Source: Sphingomonas sp. CCH10-B3 (lineage in GTDB: Bacteria; Pseudomonadota; Alphaproteobacteria; Sphingomonadales; Sphingomonadaceae). From it: DNA of 64,000 nt. Below, piece by piece: positions 1-8,598 of this stretch. Position 1 is the first letter of the stretch. Every line of letters begins with the position of its first letter. The notes below the pieces were generated by a model that made no database searches, was not told the DNA's origin, and was given only the letters and a program-made list of their open reading frames with translations. Location: NCBI RefSeq assembly GCF_001556185.1, contig NZ_LSIJ01000001.1, positions 62,001-126,000 on the forward strand, read 5' to 3'. The position numbers were made by a program, and so were the translations under genes.

Positions 1-1083
1 GATGCCCTTGGGGGTCAGGCGGACGAGCTGCGGCAGCACCGCTTCGAGCGTCGCTTCGGGCACGGTGCCGGTGCCGTGCGTGTCGACATAGACGCTCAGC
101 GGCTCGGCAATGCCGATCGCATAGCTCAGCTGGATCGTGCAGCGGCGCGAGAGGCCGGCAGCGACGACATTCTTCGCCAGATAGCGCGCGACATAGGCGG
201 CCGAACGGTCGACCTTGGTCGGGTCCTTGCCGCTGAACGCGCCGCCGCCGTGCGGGGCGGCGCCGCCATAGGTGTCGACGATGATCTTTCGACCGGTCAG
301 CCCGGCGTCGCCGTCGGGCCCGCCGATTTCGAAACGGCCGGTCGGGTTGACGTAAATCTTGGTCTCATCGGTGATGAAGCCTGCCGGCAGCACCTTGTTG
401 AACACGCCGATCACATAATCGCGCAGGATCGCATATTTTTCCGGATCGCTGCCCTCGGCGCCGTCATCGCAATAGCCCTTGGCGTGCTGGGTCGAGACAA
501 CGAGCGCGGTCGCGCGGACCGGCACTTCGTTTTCGTAATGCAGCGTCACCTGGCTCTTGGCGTCGGGCTCAAGGAAGGGCGCTGCGCCCGAATGGCGATC
601 GGCGGCCATCGTTTCGAGAATGCGGTGCGAGTAATAGAGCGTCGCGGGCAGCAGGTCAGGCGTCTCGTCGGTCGCATAGCCGAACATGATGCCCTGATCG
701 CCGGCGCCTTCTTCCTTGTTGCCGGCTTCGTCGACGCCTTGCGCGATGTGCGCGCTCTGGCCGTGGAGGTGGTTGGCGAAATCGAACGTCTGCCAGTGGA
801 AGCCGTCCTGCTCATAACCGATGCGCTTCACGGTCGCGCGGACGGTCGCCTCGATTTCTTCGAGCGCGCCCGGTGCCCACTTGCCGTCTTCATACACGCC
901 CTTGCAGCGGATTTCGCCGGCGAGCACGACCCGGTTGGTCGTCGTCAGCGTTTCGCAGGCGATACGCGCATAGGGATCCTTCGACAGGAACAGATCGACG
1001 ACCGCGTCCGAAATCTGGTCGGCAACCTTGTCGGGATGGCCTTCGGAGACCGATTCGGACGTGAACAGAAACGAAGAGCGCAT
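1..1083 (-). CDS. metK: S-adenosylmethionine synthetase, 3' end outside window
   Basis: MetK makes S-adenosylmethionine from methionine and ATP in the cytosol. The first 361 residues are present; the family is usually about 385-400 aa, so only a short C-terminal end is missing beyond base 1. Visible motifs are [16 protein letters not shown] near the N-terminus (ATP site), [12 protein letters not shown] in the middle, and [19 protein letters not shown] near residue 290 (ATP/Mg site). The ATG is preceded by GAGGG at good spacing. It is the last gene seen in the phoH-ybeY-corC-lnt-metK run and lies 70 nt after the lnt stop, with two small stem-loops in the gap. Identification is secure. Confidence 0.97.
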   Translation of the reverse strand, partial: MRSSFLFTSESVSEGHPDKVADQISDAVVDLFLSKDPYARIACETLTTTNRVVLAGEIRCKGVYEDGKWAPGALEEIEATVRATVKRIGYEQDGFHWQTFDFANHLHGQSAHIAQGVDEAGNKEEGAGDQGIMFGYATDETPDLLPATLYYSHRILETMAADRHSGAAPFLEPDAKSQVTLHYENEVPVRATALVVSTQHAKGYCDDGAEGSDPEKYAILRDYVIGVFNKVLPAGFITDETKIYVNPTGRFEIGGPDGDAGLTGRKIIVDTYGGAAPHGGGAFSGKDPTKVDRSAAYVARYLAKNVVAAGLSRRCTIQLSYAIGIAEPLSVYVDTHGTGTVPEATLEAVLPQLVRLTPKGI

Positions 1084-1112
1084 GAATTTCCCTCGTAGTT
1101 TGAGCGCGGTGC

Positions 1113-1148
1113 GGCCACGAAGGCCACATATAAAGCTTTCCTTATATG
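1113..1148 (-). promoter_or_regulatory. Tandem stem-loops in the lnt-metK gap
   Basis: Two adjacent inverted repeats fill the 70-nt gap upstream of metK. On the minus strand the first is CATATAA/TTATATG with an 8-nt loop (1127-1148) and the second is GGCC/GGCC with a 5-nt loop (1113-1125). Neither covers the metK Shine-Dalgarno sequence. They could be a processing or attenuation element, or part of a metK leader. I could not match them to a SAM riboswitch consensus, so the function is inference. Confidence 0.4.
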
Positions 1149-1153
1149 CGCCC

Positions 1154-2710
1154 CTATCGCGCGCGGCGGCGGATGGCAACACCAAGTGCGGCAAGCAGCG
1201 CCGCCATGGCGAGCGCGAGCCAGTTGCCGAACCGCGCGAACAAGGTGGGCTCGCGTGCGGGAGGAAGCCGATATTGCGCAGCGCCTGACGTGCCCCACGG
1301 CACTTGGGCACGGACGCGACCGAAAGCGTCGACAATCGCCGAAATGCCGGTCGGCGTCGCGCGGATGATCGGCAGGCCTTCCTCGATCGCACGCAGTCGC
1401 GCTTGCGCCAGATGCTGCTGGGGGCCAAACTTCGCGTACCAGCTGTCGTTCGACGGGTTGAAGATGAAGGCCGGACGGTGCGCGGCGTCGACGACTTGGC
1501 CTGAGAAGATCACTTCATAGCAGACCAGCATCCCCGCCGTGCCGAAGCCGGGCAGCGGCAGGCTGCGCGGGCCGGGGCCGGGGGCAAAATCATATTCGCC
1601 GGGGACCAGGCGCGAGATGCCGATCTGCGACAGCAAGGGGCGCCACGGCAGATACTCGCCCCAGGGCACCAGATGCGCCTTGTCATAGCGGCTGAGGATC
1701 GTGCCCTGCGCGTCGATCGCGAAGATCGAATTGGTGATCGCGGCAATCTCGCCATTGGGCTTGAACTGCACGGCATTGCCGCCGGTCAGCACGATGTCGC
1801 GCGGGCCGAGCGCGGCGGCAATGCGCTTGCGGGTGATCAGCGGATCGCCGCGCCAATAATATTGGCGGGGATAGCCGTCCTCGATCAGGAAGCGCAGCGC
1901 GCCCTCGGGCCACATGATCAGCCGCGGGCCCGGGCCGGGCGTGCCGCTGTTGGCGAGCAGCGCCTGCAAATTGGCCTCGGCATAATCGTCGCGCGGGCGC
2001 TGTTCCTGGTCGAGATTGGGCTGAACGACGCGGATGATCGGGTGGGATGGGGCTTTGATGAAGGTCGGGAGGATGCTCGACAGCGCGAGCACGACGAGCA
2101 CAGGCGCAGTTATTGCTGCCGCTGATCGCCATTTGCGGCCAATCGCGAGCAACAGCGCCCCCGCCACCACCACCGTCAGCCCCGACAGCGCATAGGTGCC
2201 AACCCACGCCGCGCTCCACGCGATGCCGAGCACCGGCAGCCAGATCGTCGCGAGCGGTGGCCATGGATAGCCGGTCAGCGCCCAGCTCCGCAGCCATTCG
2301 GTGAGGATCCACGCCGCACCCGCGATCAGCACGAAGCGCAGATCGGGCGTGGCGCCGGGTGCATGGTCCTTACCCCAGCGCCACGCGAGCCCCGCCGCCA
2401 TCATCGGGTAGATCGCGAGGTACAGGCACAGCAGCGCCACGGCTGGCGGCCCGAGCCAATGCGGCATCGCATCCTGATAGGTATACGCCTGCGCGATCCA
2501 CATGTTCGCAAGCGTCAACTGCGCCCAGCCGAACAGCCACCCGCGCCACAATGCCGCGCGCACGCTGGGCGCCGCATGCACCAGCGCCAGCCACAGCGCG
2601 ATGCTGACGAGGCTTACCGGCCAGAATTCGAGCGGCGCGAATCCAGTCGAGGCAAGCGCGCCGAGGATCAGCGCGGCGAGGCCGGGGCGGCGGGAGAGAA
2701 TCGCGATCAT
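1154..2710 (-). CDS. lnt: Apolipoprotein N-acyltransferase
   Basis: Lnt transfers a third acyl chain from phospholipid to the N-terminal Cys of lipoproteins, in the inner membrane with its active site facing the periplasm. The 518-aa length fits the family. An N-terminal multi-pass membrane region (about residues 1-220) is followed by a nitrilase-fold domain with the catalytic triad visible: Glu269 in MWPEGALRF, Lys344 in [16 protein letters not shown] and Cys397 in MLVCYEV. I chose the ATG at 2710 because AAGGGGG lies just upstream; the frame stays open 57 nt further but without need. It is followed by metK, as commonly seen in alphaproteobacteria. The accessory genes at 2788-6420 separate it from its usual partner corC. 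Confidence 0.95.
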   Translation of the reverse strand: MIAILSRRPGLAALILGALASTGFAPLEFWPVSLVSIALWLALVHAAPSVRAALWRGWLFGWAQLTLANMWIAQAYTYQDAMPHWLGPPAVALLCLYLAIYPMMAAGLAWRWGKDHAPGATPDLRFVLIAGAAWILTEWLRSWALTGYPWPPLATIWLPVLGIAWSAAWVGTYALSGLTVVVAGALLLAIGRKWRSAAAITAPVLVVLALSSILPTFIKAPSHPIIRVVQPNLDQEQRPRDDYAEANLQALLANSGTPGPGPRLIMWPEGALRFLIEDGYPRQYYWRGDPLITRKRIAAALGPRDIVLTGGNAVQFKPNGEIAAITNSIFAIDAQGTILSRYDKAHLVPWGEYLPWRPLLSQIGISRLVPGEYDFAPGPGPRSLPLPGFGTAGMLVCYEVIFSGQVVDAAHRPAFIFNPSNDSWYAKFGPQQHLAQARLRAIEEGLPIIRATPTGISAIVDAFGRVRAQVPWGTSGAAQYRLPPAREPTLFARFGNWLALAMAALLAALGVAIRRRAR

Positions 2711-2787
2711 CGCCCCCTTCGCTATGCGGTCGGGTTTCGCCAAACAAGAGCGATGACGCGGGAACAATGCTCCGATAGGATGACCTT

Positions 2788-3201
2788 ATGGCCCGCCCTT
2801 TCCACCTCGCTTTCCCCGTCCATGATCTCGCCGCCGCGCGCGCATTCTACGGCGGGTTGCTGGGGTGCGAGGAGGGGCGCTGCTCGGACCATTGGGTCGA
2901 TTTCAACCTGTTCGGGCATCAGATCGTCGCGCACCTCTCTCCCAAGGCAGCGCCCGCGCATCACAATCCGGTCGATGGCAAGGATGTGCCGGTGCCGCAT
3001 TTCGGCGTGGTGCTGACAATGGCCGATTGGGAAAAGCTCGCGGCGCGGCTGACCGAAGCGGGGATCGATTTCCCCATCCCGCCGCACATCCGCTTCAAGG
3101 GCGAGATCGGCGAGCAAGCCACGATGTTCTTCCGCGACCCGAGCGGCAATGCGCTCGAGTTCAAGGCCTTTGCCGACGACGCGATGATTTTCGCGAACTG
3201 A
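2788..3201 (+). CDS. VOC/glyoxalase-fold family protein
   Basis: This is a 137-aa protein of the vicinal-oxygen-chelate superfamily (glyoxalase, dioxygenase and resistance proteins). It starts [19 protein letters not shown], the classic beta-alpha opening with a candidate metal-binding His at residue 6, and ends with [14 protein letters not shown], which carries the usual late Glu ligand. The substrate cannot be read from sequence. It is the only plus-strand gene in the first 18 kb, divergent from lnt with a 77-bp gap and convergent with the HTH regulator 17 bp away. It is probably an acquired or relocated single gene. Confidence 0.85.
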   Translation: MARPFHLAFPVHDLAAARAFYGGLLGCEEGRCSDHWVDFNLFGHQIVAHLSPKAAPAHHNPVDGKDVPVPHFGVVLTMADWEKLAARLTEAGIDFPIPPHIRFKGEIGEQATMFFRDPSGNALEFKAFADDAMIFAN

Positions 3202-3217
3202 GGAGCGTACTGCCCCG

Positions 3218-3706
3218 TCAATCCTCCAGCCGGTCGATCACGCCCAGACGGATCAGCATTTCGGCGGTCTTGGTGAATTCGATCATGATCGGCTCGAGGA
3301 TCGGGGCGATCCCCAGCTTTTCGACCATGCCGATCGGTGGCGTGACGCCGCCGCGCGGGTCTTCGACCAACAGACCGCGCTCGATCATCTTTTCGACCTG
3401 ACGCCGCACCGTTTCGCGCGGCAGGCCGGTGGCCGATGCAATGGCGTTGCGCGAAATCGGTACCACCCATTCGCGCGGCAGAATGTCGGTGCCAGAGAAT
3501 TGTTCAGGGATTTGCCGCTCGCGCATCAGCTTTTGCACATTGGCAACCGCAACCGTCAGATAGATTTGCAATTCGGTCGGGTTGATCGCGATTTCGGTGC
3601 TTTGAAAGGCGCGGTGAGTGGTGAGGAACAGGTTGGCAAGGCCGAACATCGCAATCCGCCAGTTCGCGGCCATGCGTTCGGGATTCGTAACAACTCTGAT
3701 CGCCAA
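3218..3706 (-). CDS. Helix-turn-helix (Crp/winged-helix-like) regulator
   Basis: This is a small DNA-binding protein of 151-162 aa. The segment SRNAIASATGLPRETVRRQV is a clear helix-turn-helix of the Crp/winged-helix kind, followed by KMIERGLLVEDPRGG, which looks like the wing. No cyclic-nucleotide domain is present, and the helical N-terminus resembles nothing I can name. The start is uncertain. The first ATG is at 3673 with no ribosome-binding site, whereas a TTG at 3706 has GGGGGTGG 7 nt upstream and would leave a 38-nt gap to the upstream gene; I used the TTG. It lies directly downstream of the sugar dehydrogenase on the same strand and may regulate it (inference). Confidence 0.7.
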   Translation of the reverse strand: MAIRVVTNPERMAANWRIAMFGLANLFLTTHRAFQSTEIAINPTELQIYLTVAVANVQKLMRERQIPEQFSGTDILPREWVVPISRNAIASATGLPRETVRRQVEKMIERGLLVEDPRGGVTPPIGMVEKLGIAPILEPIMIEFTKTAEMLIRLGVIDRLED

Positions 3707-3744
3707 AATACCACCCCCGTCCCCCGACAGGCGGACAGGATAAG

Positions 3745-5070
3745 TTACATTGCCGAAACGCGCCAGATGCGATTGCCCACGTCGTCGGCCACCAGCAGCG
3801 CGCCGGTACGATCGGTTATGACGCCGACGGGGCGGCCCTGCGCCCGGCCCTGCGCATCGAGAAAGCCGCCCAGCACGTCGACAGGCTTGGCGCCCTTTTC
3901 GGGATAGCCCTGCGCGTTGAACGGCACATAGATCACCTTGTAGCCCGACACCGGCACTCGGTTCCATGATCCATGCTGGCCGACGAAGGCGCCTTGCGCA
4001 AACCGGTCGCCCAGCTTGGCATCGCTCGCAAAGGCGAGCCCCAGCGAAGCAGTATGCGGCCCCAGCGCATAATCGGGGCGCTTGGCATATTCATAAAGGT
4101 CGGGCCGGCTTGGCGAAACGCGGTCGTCGGGATAGCCGCCCCAATAGCTGTAGGGCCAGCCGAAGAAATCGCCGAGGCCGACCGAAGTCATGTAATCGGG
4201 CGCAAGATCCGAGCCGAGCATGTCGCGTTCGTTGACGGTGGTCCACAACCGCCCGCTGCCGGGTTCGAACGCCAGCCCCTGCGGATTGCGCAGGCCCGAG
4301 GCGAACACGCGGAATTTCTTTGAAACCGGATCGACTTCGAGAATGCAGGCGCGGTTTACTTCCTTGTCGAAACCATTTTCGGCGATGTTGCTCGACGATC
4401 CGACAGCAACGTACAACCGGCTGCCGTCGGCGCTGGCGATCACATTGCGCGCCCAGTGATTGCCGCCGCCGGGATAGCGCACCACCACTTCGGGCGTGGC
4501 GGTGATCTTGGTCTGGCCGGGCGTGAACGGCACGCGGACGAGCGCATCGGTGTTAGCGATGTAGAGCCGGTCGCCGACCAGCGCCATGCCGAGCGGAGAA
4601 TTGAGCCCGGTGATCAGCACGGTCTTCAACTCGGCAACGCCGTCACCATCGGCGTCGCGCAGCAGCGTGATGCGGTTGGCCGACGGCACGCCCGCGCCGG
4701 CCTTCGTCATCAGATAGCTCATCACCAGCCCGGTGATGCCATTGGGCTCGCGCGGCGGCGAATTGGTCTCTGCCACCAGCACATCGCCATTGGGGAGCCG
4801 GTAGAGCCAGCGCGGATGATCGAGTCCGGCCGCGAATGTCTTGACTTTCAGCCCCGGCGCCGGCGTCGGCGCGGCATTGCCCTGCCAGCCGACCACATCG
4901 GCGACCTTGATCGTCGGAATCATCTGGGGACGCGGCGCAGTGATCTTGGGCTGCACACCCTGCACGGCCGCGAGGCTGAGCTTGGCCTGATCGGGCTGGC
5001 TGGCCCAGATCCACCAGCCGATCACGCCCGCTGCGAACAGCCCCGATACGATGAGAATATGACGTAGCAT
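3745..5070 (-). CDS. Membrane-anchored PQQ-type sugar (sorbosone-like) dehydrogenase
   Basis: This 441-aa protein has an N-terminal signal/anchor helix (residues about 3-22) and then a beta-propeller domain of the soluble glucose/sorbosone dehydrogenase family, expected in the periplasm. Typical elements are LDHPRWLYRLPNGDVLVAE, an acidic loop DADGDGVAE likely to bind Ca, RNPQGLAFEPGSGRLWTTVNE, GQHGSWNRVP and VGVITDRTGALLVADD. Such enzymes oxidise aldose sugars with PQQ; the substrate here is unknown, and some family members have no proven activity. I chose the ATG at 5070 because it begins a clean hydrophobic leader. It may be co-transcribed with the HTH regulator that follows. Confidence 0.85.
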   Translation of the reverse strand: MLRHILIVSGLFAAGVIGWWIWASQPDQAKLSLAAVQGVQPKITAPRPQMIPTIKVADVVGWQGNAAPTPAPGLKVKTFAAGLDHPRWLYRLPNGDVLVAETNSPPREPNGITGLVMSYLMTKAGAGVPSANRITLLRDADGDGVAELKTVLITGLNSPLGMALVGDRLYIANTDALVRVPFTPGQTKITATPEVVVRYPGGGNHWARNVIASADGSRLYVAVGSSSNIAENGFDKEVNRACILEVDPVSKKFRVFASGLRNPQGLAFEPGSGRLWTTVNERDMLGSDLAPDYMTSVGLGDFFGWPYSYWGGYPDDRVSPSRPDLYEYAKRPDYALGPHTASLGLAFASDAKLGDRFAQGAFVGQHGSWNRVPVSGYKVIYVPFNAQGYPEKGAKPVDVLGGFLDAQGRAQGRPVGVITDRTGALLVADDVGNRIWRVSAM

Positions 5071-5172
5071 GGTGACAGGACTATCCTTCCCGCAGACGTG
5101 CGCAAAGCGGAAACGCACGATCGCCGATCAGGGCGCATGCGCGCGAAAGCTTTTTGGCGGGCAGTACGGGCG

Positions 5173-6420
5173 CTAGCAGCCGATACCAGTCACCGCGCCG
5201 AGCAGGCTTGGCCGGCAACGCTTCTTGGGCGGATCGCGGCGGCTGTCCGATCCGCGCGCGTCGCTCATCTCCATGCCGGGCAGGAACGTGGTCATCGAGC
5301 GGAAGCGGACGCGCGCCGTCCATTCCTGATTCCACGGCCCCTTGTCGGGCCGCGGCGGGTAGACGAAATTTTCCTCAGGCCCGTATGCGACCAGATTGCC
5401 GAACATGCCGTCGCCCGTTGCCTTGCGGACTTCGGCGGGAATGGTGCAGCTCGTGGTCGATGGCGCCATCACCGTGCCGTCGCGGACCAGTCCGGCGACC
5501 ACCGACGGGCTGATCCAGTCCCATAGCGCGCCGCCGAAATCGCGGCTGTTCGATGACGACCACCAGACGATGTCGCCGGTGTCGTTGCGCCCCTTGCGCC
5601 CCGTACCGTTCGCACCGATCAGCCAGGCATAATATCCGGTCGCGGCGTTGACGGGGTTCCAGTTGAGCGCGACCGTGCCGTCGGCGGGCAGGCTGGTGCG
5701 CAACTGAATGCCGGGCATGTAATCCTGCTGGAGCGTGAAGCTCATTTCCGGCGCATAATTGCCGGCGATACGGTGCTGGCCCAACAGCGAGCCAGCCTGC
5801 GGCATCCGCCCCGACCGTGCATTGGGCCATTCGCCATAGGTGCGGCTGTTGCTGACGCTCGGCCCGCGATCGAAAGTGACGCGGCTGGTGAAGAGGTCGG
5901 GCGGAATCTGGCCCGCGGCCAGATTGGCAAAATCGATGATCACCGGCTGACCCGCCGGGGCGTGCGCGCCGCATCCCCAGAACAGGATCAGCCGCCCCCT
6001 TGGCCGTTCAAACTGCTGCGGCACTTCGGGCGAACCCGGCTGGATCACGGGCGTCACCAGCGGCACCGACGGTCCCATATTGGCGGGTGGCAGGAAAAAA
6101 TGGTCGGCCTTGGCGCCGCCGCCGGTGGGGGCGAGCGTCGACCCGAGCCGCAGGTGCAGCGTGTGGCTCTCGCTGTTGCCGCCGCCCGATGCCATCCGCA
6201 TCATGTCGCCCATGCTGGGCTTGCCGCCGCTCATCATGCCGGCCAGCCCCGATGCCGTGCCGACGTCCATCGCGTAACGCGCTTTGGGCGGCGTGACGAC
6301 TTGCGCCGCTGGCTTCGCAGCGGCGGGCTTGGGCTTGGGGGCGGGCTTGCGCTGCGCTGCCACGGTTCCGGCAAAGGCCGCCAGCCCGACCGTTGCGATC
6401 AATATCGTCCAGCCACGCAT
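5173..6420 (-). CDS. Secreted protein of unknown function
   Basis: This is a 415-aa protein with a good signal peptide (cleavage expected after TVAAQ). A Lys/Pro/Ala linker follows, then a Gly/Met-rich stretch at about residues 55-80 (GLAGMMSGG, MGDMMRMASGGG). The remainder is probably beta-rich, with many Trp and Tyr residues, and includes LILFWGCGAHAPAGQPVIID and NAATGYYAWLIGANG. The phrase VALNWNPVNAATGYYAWLIGA resembles a fibronectin-like strand pattern. The C-terminus is basic and ends in Cys. I do not recognise the family. It lies 40 nt after corC on the same strand and may be read through from that operon. Confidence 0.7.
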   Translation of the reverse strand: MRGWTILIATVGLAAFAGTVAAQRKPAPKPKPAAAKPAAQVVTPPKARYAMDVGTASGLAGMMSGGKPSMGDMMRMASGGGNSESHTLHLRLGSTLAPTGGGAKADHFFLPPANMGPSVPLVTPVIQPGSPEVPQQFERPRGRLILFWGCGAHAPAGQPVIIDFANLAAGQIPPDLFTSRVTFDRGPSVSNSRTYGEWPNARSGRMPQAGSLLGQHRIAGNYAPEMSFTLQQDYMPGIQLRTSLPADGTVALNWNPVNAATGYYAWLIGANGTGRKGRNDTGDIVWWSSSNSRDFGGALWDWISPSVVAGLVRDGTVMAPSTTSCTIPAEVRKATGDGMFGNLVAYGPEENFVYPPRPDKGPWNQEWTARVRFRSMTTFLPGMEMSDARGSDSRRDPPKKRCRPSLLGAVTGIGC

Positions 6421-6460
6421 GCGCCATCCCCCGACCGTTTATGGACGGAAACTTACCAGT

Positions 6461-7381
6461 TTAACCGGCTTCGGCCAATCCCTCGGCACGGTTTGCTGGC
6501 GGGTGGAGGCGAAGTTTCTGGATGCGCTTGGTATCGGCAGCGACAACTTCGAAGCGCCAGCCGCTCGGGTGGTCGATGCATGTTCCTGGCGTCGGCACAT
6601 GTCCGGCGAGCACTGCCGCCAGCCCGCCGATCGTGTCGATATCGTCGTCGGTTTCGGCGAGTCGCGGGTCGATTGCCTCGGCGACGTCTTCCAGCTCGGC
6701 GCGGCCATCGGCGTCCCAGCCGCCGTCGTCGATCGGGACCAGCAGTGCTTGCGGCGCCTCGTCATGCTCGTCTTCGATATCACCGACGATTTCCTCGATC
6801 AGATCCTCGATCGTGACGAGTCCTTCGGTGCCGAAATATTCGTCGAGCACGATCGCGAGATGGACGCGCTTGTGGCGCATGTCGGCGAGCAGATCGAGCG
6901 CACCCCGCGACATCGGCACGAACAGTGGTTCGCGAATCAGATCGGTGATCGATTCGGGGTGCGGCGCGCCGGTTGCCAGGATGTTGAAGACATCCTTGAT
7001 GTGGACCATGCCGACAATCGTATCGAGTTCGTCGCGATAGACCGGCAGGCGGCTGTGACCCGCCTCGGCGAACTGGCGGACCAGATCGGCAAAGCTGATG
7101 CTTTCGGGCACCGCGATAATGTCGGCGCGCGGGACGCCGATGTCGCCCGCGTCGCGCTCGCCGAAATGGAGCAGGTTGCGCACCATCTGGCGCTCGAGCG
7201 GCGACAGGTCGCCCTTGGTGTCGGGGGCGGGATCATCCTCATGCGCGTCGATCGCTTCTTCGAGCTGCGCGCGCAGCGAGTCGTCGCCATGGTCGCCGAA
7301 GATCAGCGCGCGGAACGAGCGCCATAACCCGCCTTCGTGGGTGCCGGCGTCCCCGGCGCCGCTACTTTGGCCATCAGGCAT
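6461..7381 (-). CDS. corC: CorC/HlyC-type CBS-domain protein
   Basis: This 306-aa protein has paired CBS domains (about residues 65-190, including SRLPVYRDELDTIVGMVHIKD and VLDEYFGTEGLVTIEDLIEE) and a C-terminal CorC_HlyC transporter-associated domain (about residues 215-300). Members are linked to magnesium/cobalt efflux and sit at the inner face of the membrane; there is no membrane segment here. The ATG at 7381 keeps it clear of the ybeY stop at 7392. The order ybeY-corC-lnt is conserved widely, though here lnt is 3.7 kb further on because of inserted genes. Confidence 0.93.
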   Translation of the reverse strand: MPDGQSSGAGDAGTHEGGLWRSFRALIFGDHGDDSLRAQLEEAIDAHEDDPAPDTKGDLSPLERQMVRNLLHFGERDAGDIGVPRADIIAVPESISFADLVRQFAEAGHSRLPVYRDELDTIVGMVHIKDVFNILATGAPHPESITDLIREPLFVPMSRGALDLLADMRHKRVHLAIVLDEYFGTEGLVTIEDLIEEIVGDIEDEHDEAPQALLVPIDDGGWDADGRAELEDVAEAIDPRLAETDDDIDTIGGLAAVLAGHVPTPGTCIDHPSGWRFEVVAADTKRIQKLRLHPPANRAEGLAEAG

Positions 7382-7391
7382 AGGTGGTATT

Positions 7392-7904
7392 TCAGTCCTC
7401 TTGGTCGTGATACGGATCGTGCAAACCAAGGCCCTTTAGCACATCTCGCTCGATTTGCTCCATCGCCTCGGCAGCGCGGTCGTCGATATGGTCATAGCCG
7501 AGCAGGTGCAGCGTGCCGTGGACGATCAGGTGCGTCGTATGATCGGCAAGCGCGATGCCCTTGTCGGCGGCCTCCGCAGCGCAGGTTTCATGAGCAAGGA
7601 CGATGTCGCCCAGCAGGACTTCGCCGTCGTCGCTGTTCTGGGTGACGGTGTCGATGAGGTCGGGCTGGATCATCGGGAAGGACAGGACGTTGGTGGGCTT
7701 GTCCTTGTGGCGGTAATCGCGATTGAGGGCTTGCACTTCGGCATCGGTGGTGAGCCGGACCGAGATTTCGATCGTGGCGAGCGACGGACATAACTCCAGA
7801 TAGGGCGTATGCAAAATCGTCTGCTCTGCGGCCAAGTGCGCCAAGCCTTCCCACTCGACGGCTGTGCCCCAAGCGTCGTCGCGGCTGAGTTCGACGACGA
7901 TCAT
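7392..7904 (-). CDS. ybeY: Endoribonuclease YbeY (16S rRNA maturation)
   Basis: YbeY is a zinc-dependent endoribonuclease needed for 16S rRNA 3'-end maturation and ribosome quality control. The 170-aa protein shows the diagnostic zinc signature HGTLHLLGYDH with its three His ligands, and the fold motif KPTNVLSFP. The start ATG at 7904 overlaps the upstream vapC stop as ATGA, so its translation is probably coupled to the toxin gene. In most genomes ybeY directly follows phoH; here a toxin-antitoxin pair intervenes. Confidence 0.95.
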   Translation of the reverse strand: MIVVELSRDDAWGTAVEWEGLAHLAAEQTILHTPYLELCPSLATIEISVRLTTDAEVQALNRDYRHKDKPTNVLSFPMIQPDLIDTVTQNSDDGEVLLGDIVLAHETCAAEAADKGIALADHTTHLIVHGTLHLLGYDHIDDRAAEAMEQIERDVLKGLGLHDPYHDQED

Positions 7905-8311
7905 GTGAGTGTTGCATCCTTGATGTCTGTCTGGGCAAAGTCGTCGCCCTTGAACAGCAGGGCAGCGCCGCTTCGCCGTGCGATCGCATAGGAGAAACAA
8001 TCCCCGAAATTGAGCCCCGCTGGATCAACGCCTTTGCCGAAGCGCGCATGGGCATCCAGGGCAAGTTGGGCATCGGCGGGTTCGACCGCGACGATGTGAA
8101 TCCCGGCGGCTGCGACAAAATCGACCACTAGGCCGCGCGCTTCTGTCAAAGTCACCGCCCGCGCGCCTTGGACGCCGCGCACAGCCTCCCAAATGGCGAG
8201 CGGCGACGTGATCCGAAGCGGGTCGTTGCTCAAGAATTCAGCAAAGGAGCCCGCCTCGGGCTCCTTCGCAATCATGGCAACGATCGCGGACGCATCAACG
8301 AAGATCGTCAC
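7901..8311 (-). CDS. vapC: VapC-like PIN-domain toxin ribonuclease
   Basis: This 136-aa PIN-domain protein is the likely toxin of a type II toxin-antitoxin pair; VapC proteins cleave tRNA or rRNA. Four acidic active-site positions are visible: Asp6 in FVDASA, Glu42 in AIWEAVRG, Asp104 in NFGDCFSYA and Asp123/124 in KGDDFAQTD, so the catalytic site looks intact. It overlaps the antitoxin by 4 nt upstream (ATGA) and ybeY by 4 nt downstream (ATGA). That places an RNase toxin as a translational bridge inside a ribosome-maturation operon. The family is confident; the toxic activity is inferred. Confidence 0.92.
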   Translation of the reverse strand: MTIFVDASAIVAMIAKEPEAGSFAEFLSNDPLRITSPLAIWEAVRGVQGARAVTLTEARGLVVDFVAAAGIHIVAVEPADAQLALDAHARFGKGVDPAGLNFGDCFSYAIARRSGAALLFKGDDFAQTDIKDATLT

Positions 8312-8598
8312 AGTTCATCGTTCAGCGAATCATAAAAACGCTTGTCCGCTTTCAAGCCCGTAGGCAGCGGCAGCGGGTGATCTTGCCAAAACTTCTGCAA
8401 CCAATCGGGCGCAGGGCTTCCCAGAGAATGCCGGTCGAAATAGTCTTTGACCGCCAGCTGGACGATTTCCGCCATTGGCGTGCCGCGCTCATCGGCAAGG
8501 CGCGCGATTAGCCGCACCACCTCCGCATCCTCGACGAGGAAGGGCGAGGTCAGGGCCTGTTGTTCGGCGCGGCTCGGTGGGTCGGCAGGGGCGTTCAT
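8308..8598 (-). CDS. vapB: VapB-like antitoxin
   Basis: This 96-aa protein matches the Rv0623/PSK type of antitoxin. Its middle portion reads EVVRLIARLADERGTPMAEI, a ribbon/helix DNA-binding pattern, and the acidic and aromatic C-terminus is suited to wrap the toxin (DWLQKFWQDHP; end FYDSLNDEL). The start ATG overlaps the phoH stop as ATGA and has an ideal ribosome-binding site, AAGGAG, inside the end of phoH. Its stop overlaps the vapC start by 4 nt. It probably neutralises VapC and may bind DNA for autoregulation, although no separate promoter is obvious because the start lies inside phoH. Confidence 0.88.
   Translation of the reverse strand: MNAPADPPSRAEQQALTSPFLVEDAEVVRLIARLADERGTPMAEIVQLAVKDYFDRHSLGSPAPDWLQKFWQDHPLPLPTGLKADKRFYDSLNDEL

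Noticed and set aside
1083..1154. SAM-II or SAM/SAH riboswitch
   Set aside because: The gap is only 70 nt and I could not match either consensus; only the stem-loops are reported.
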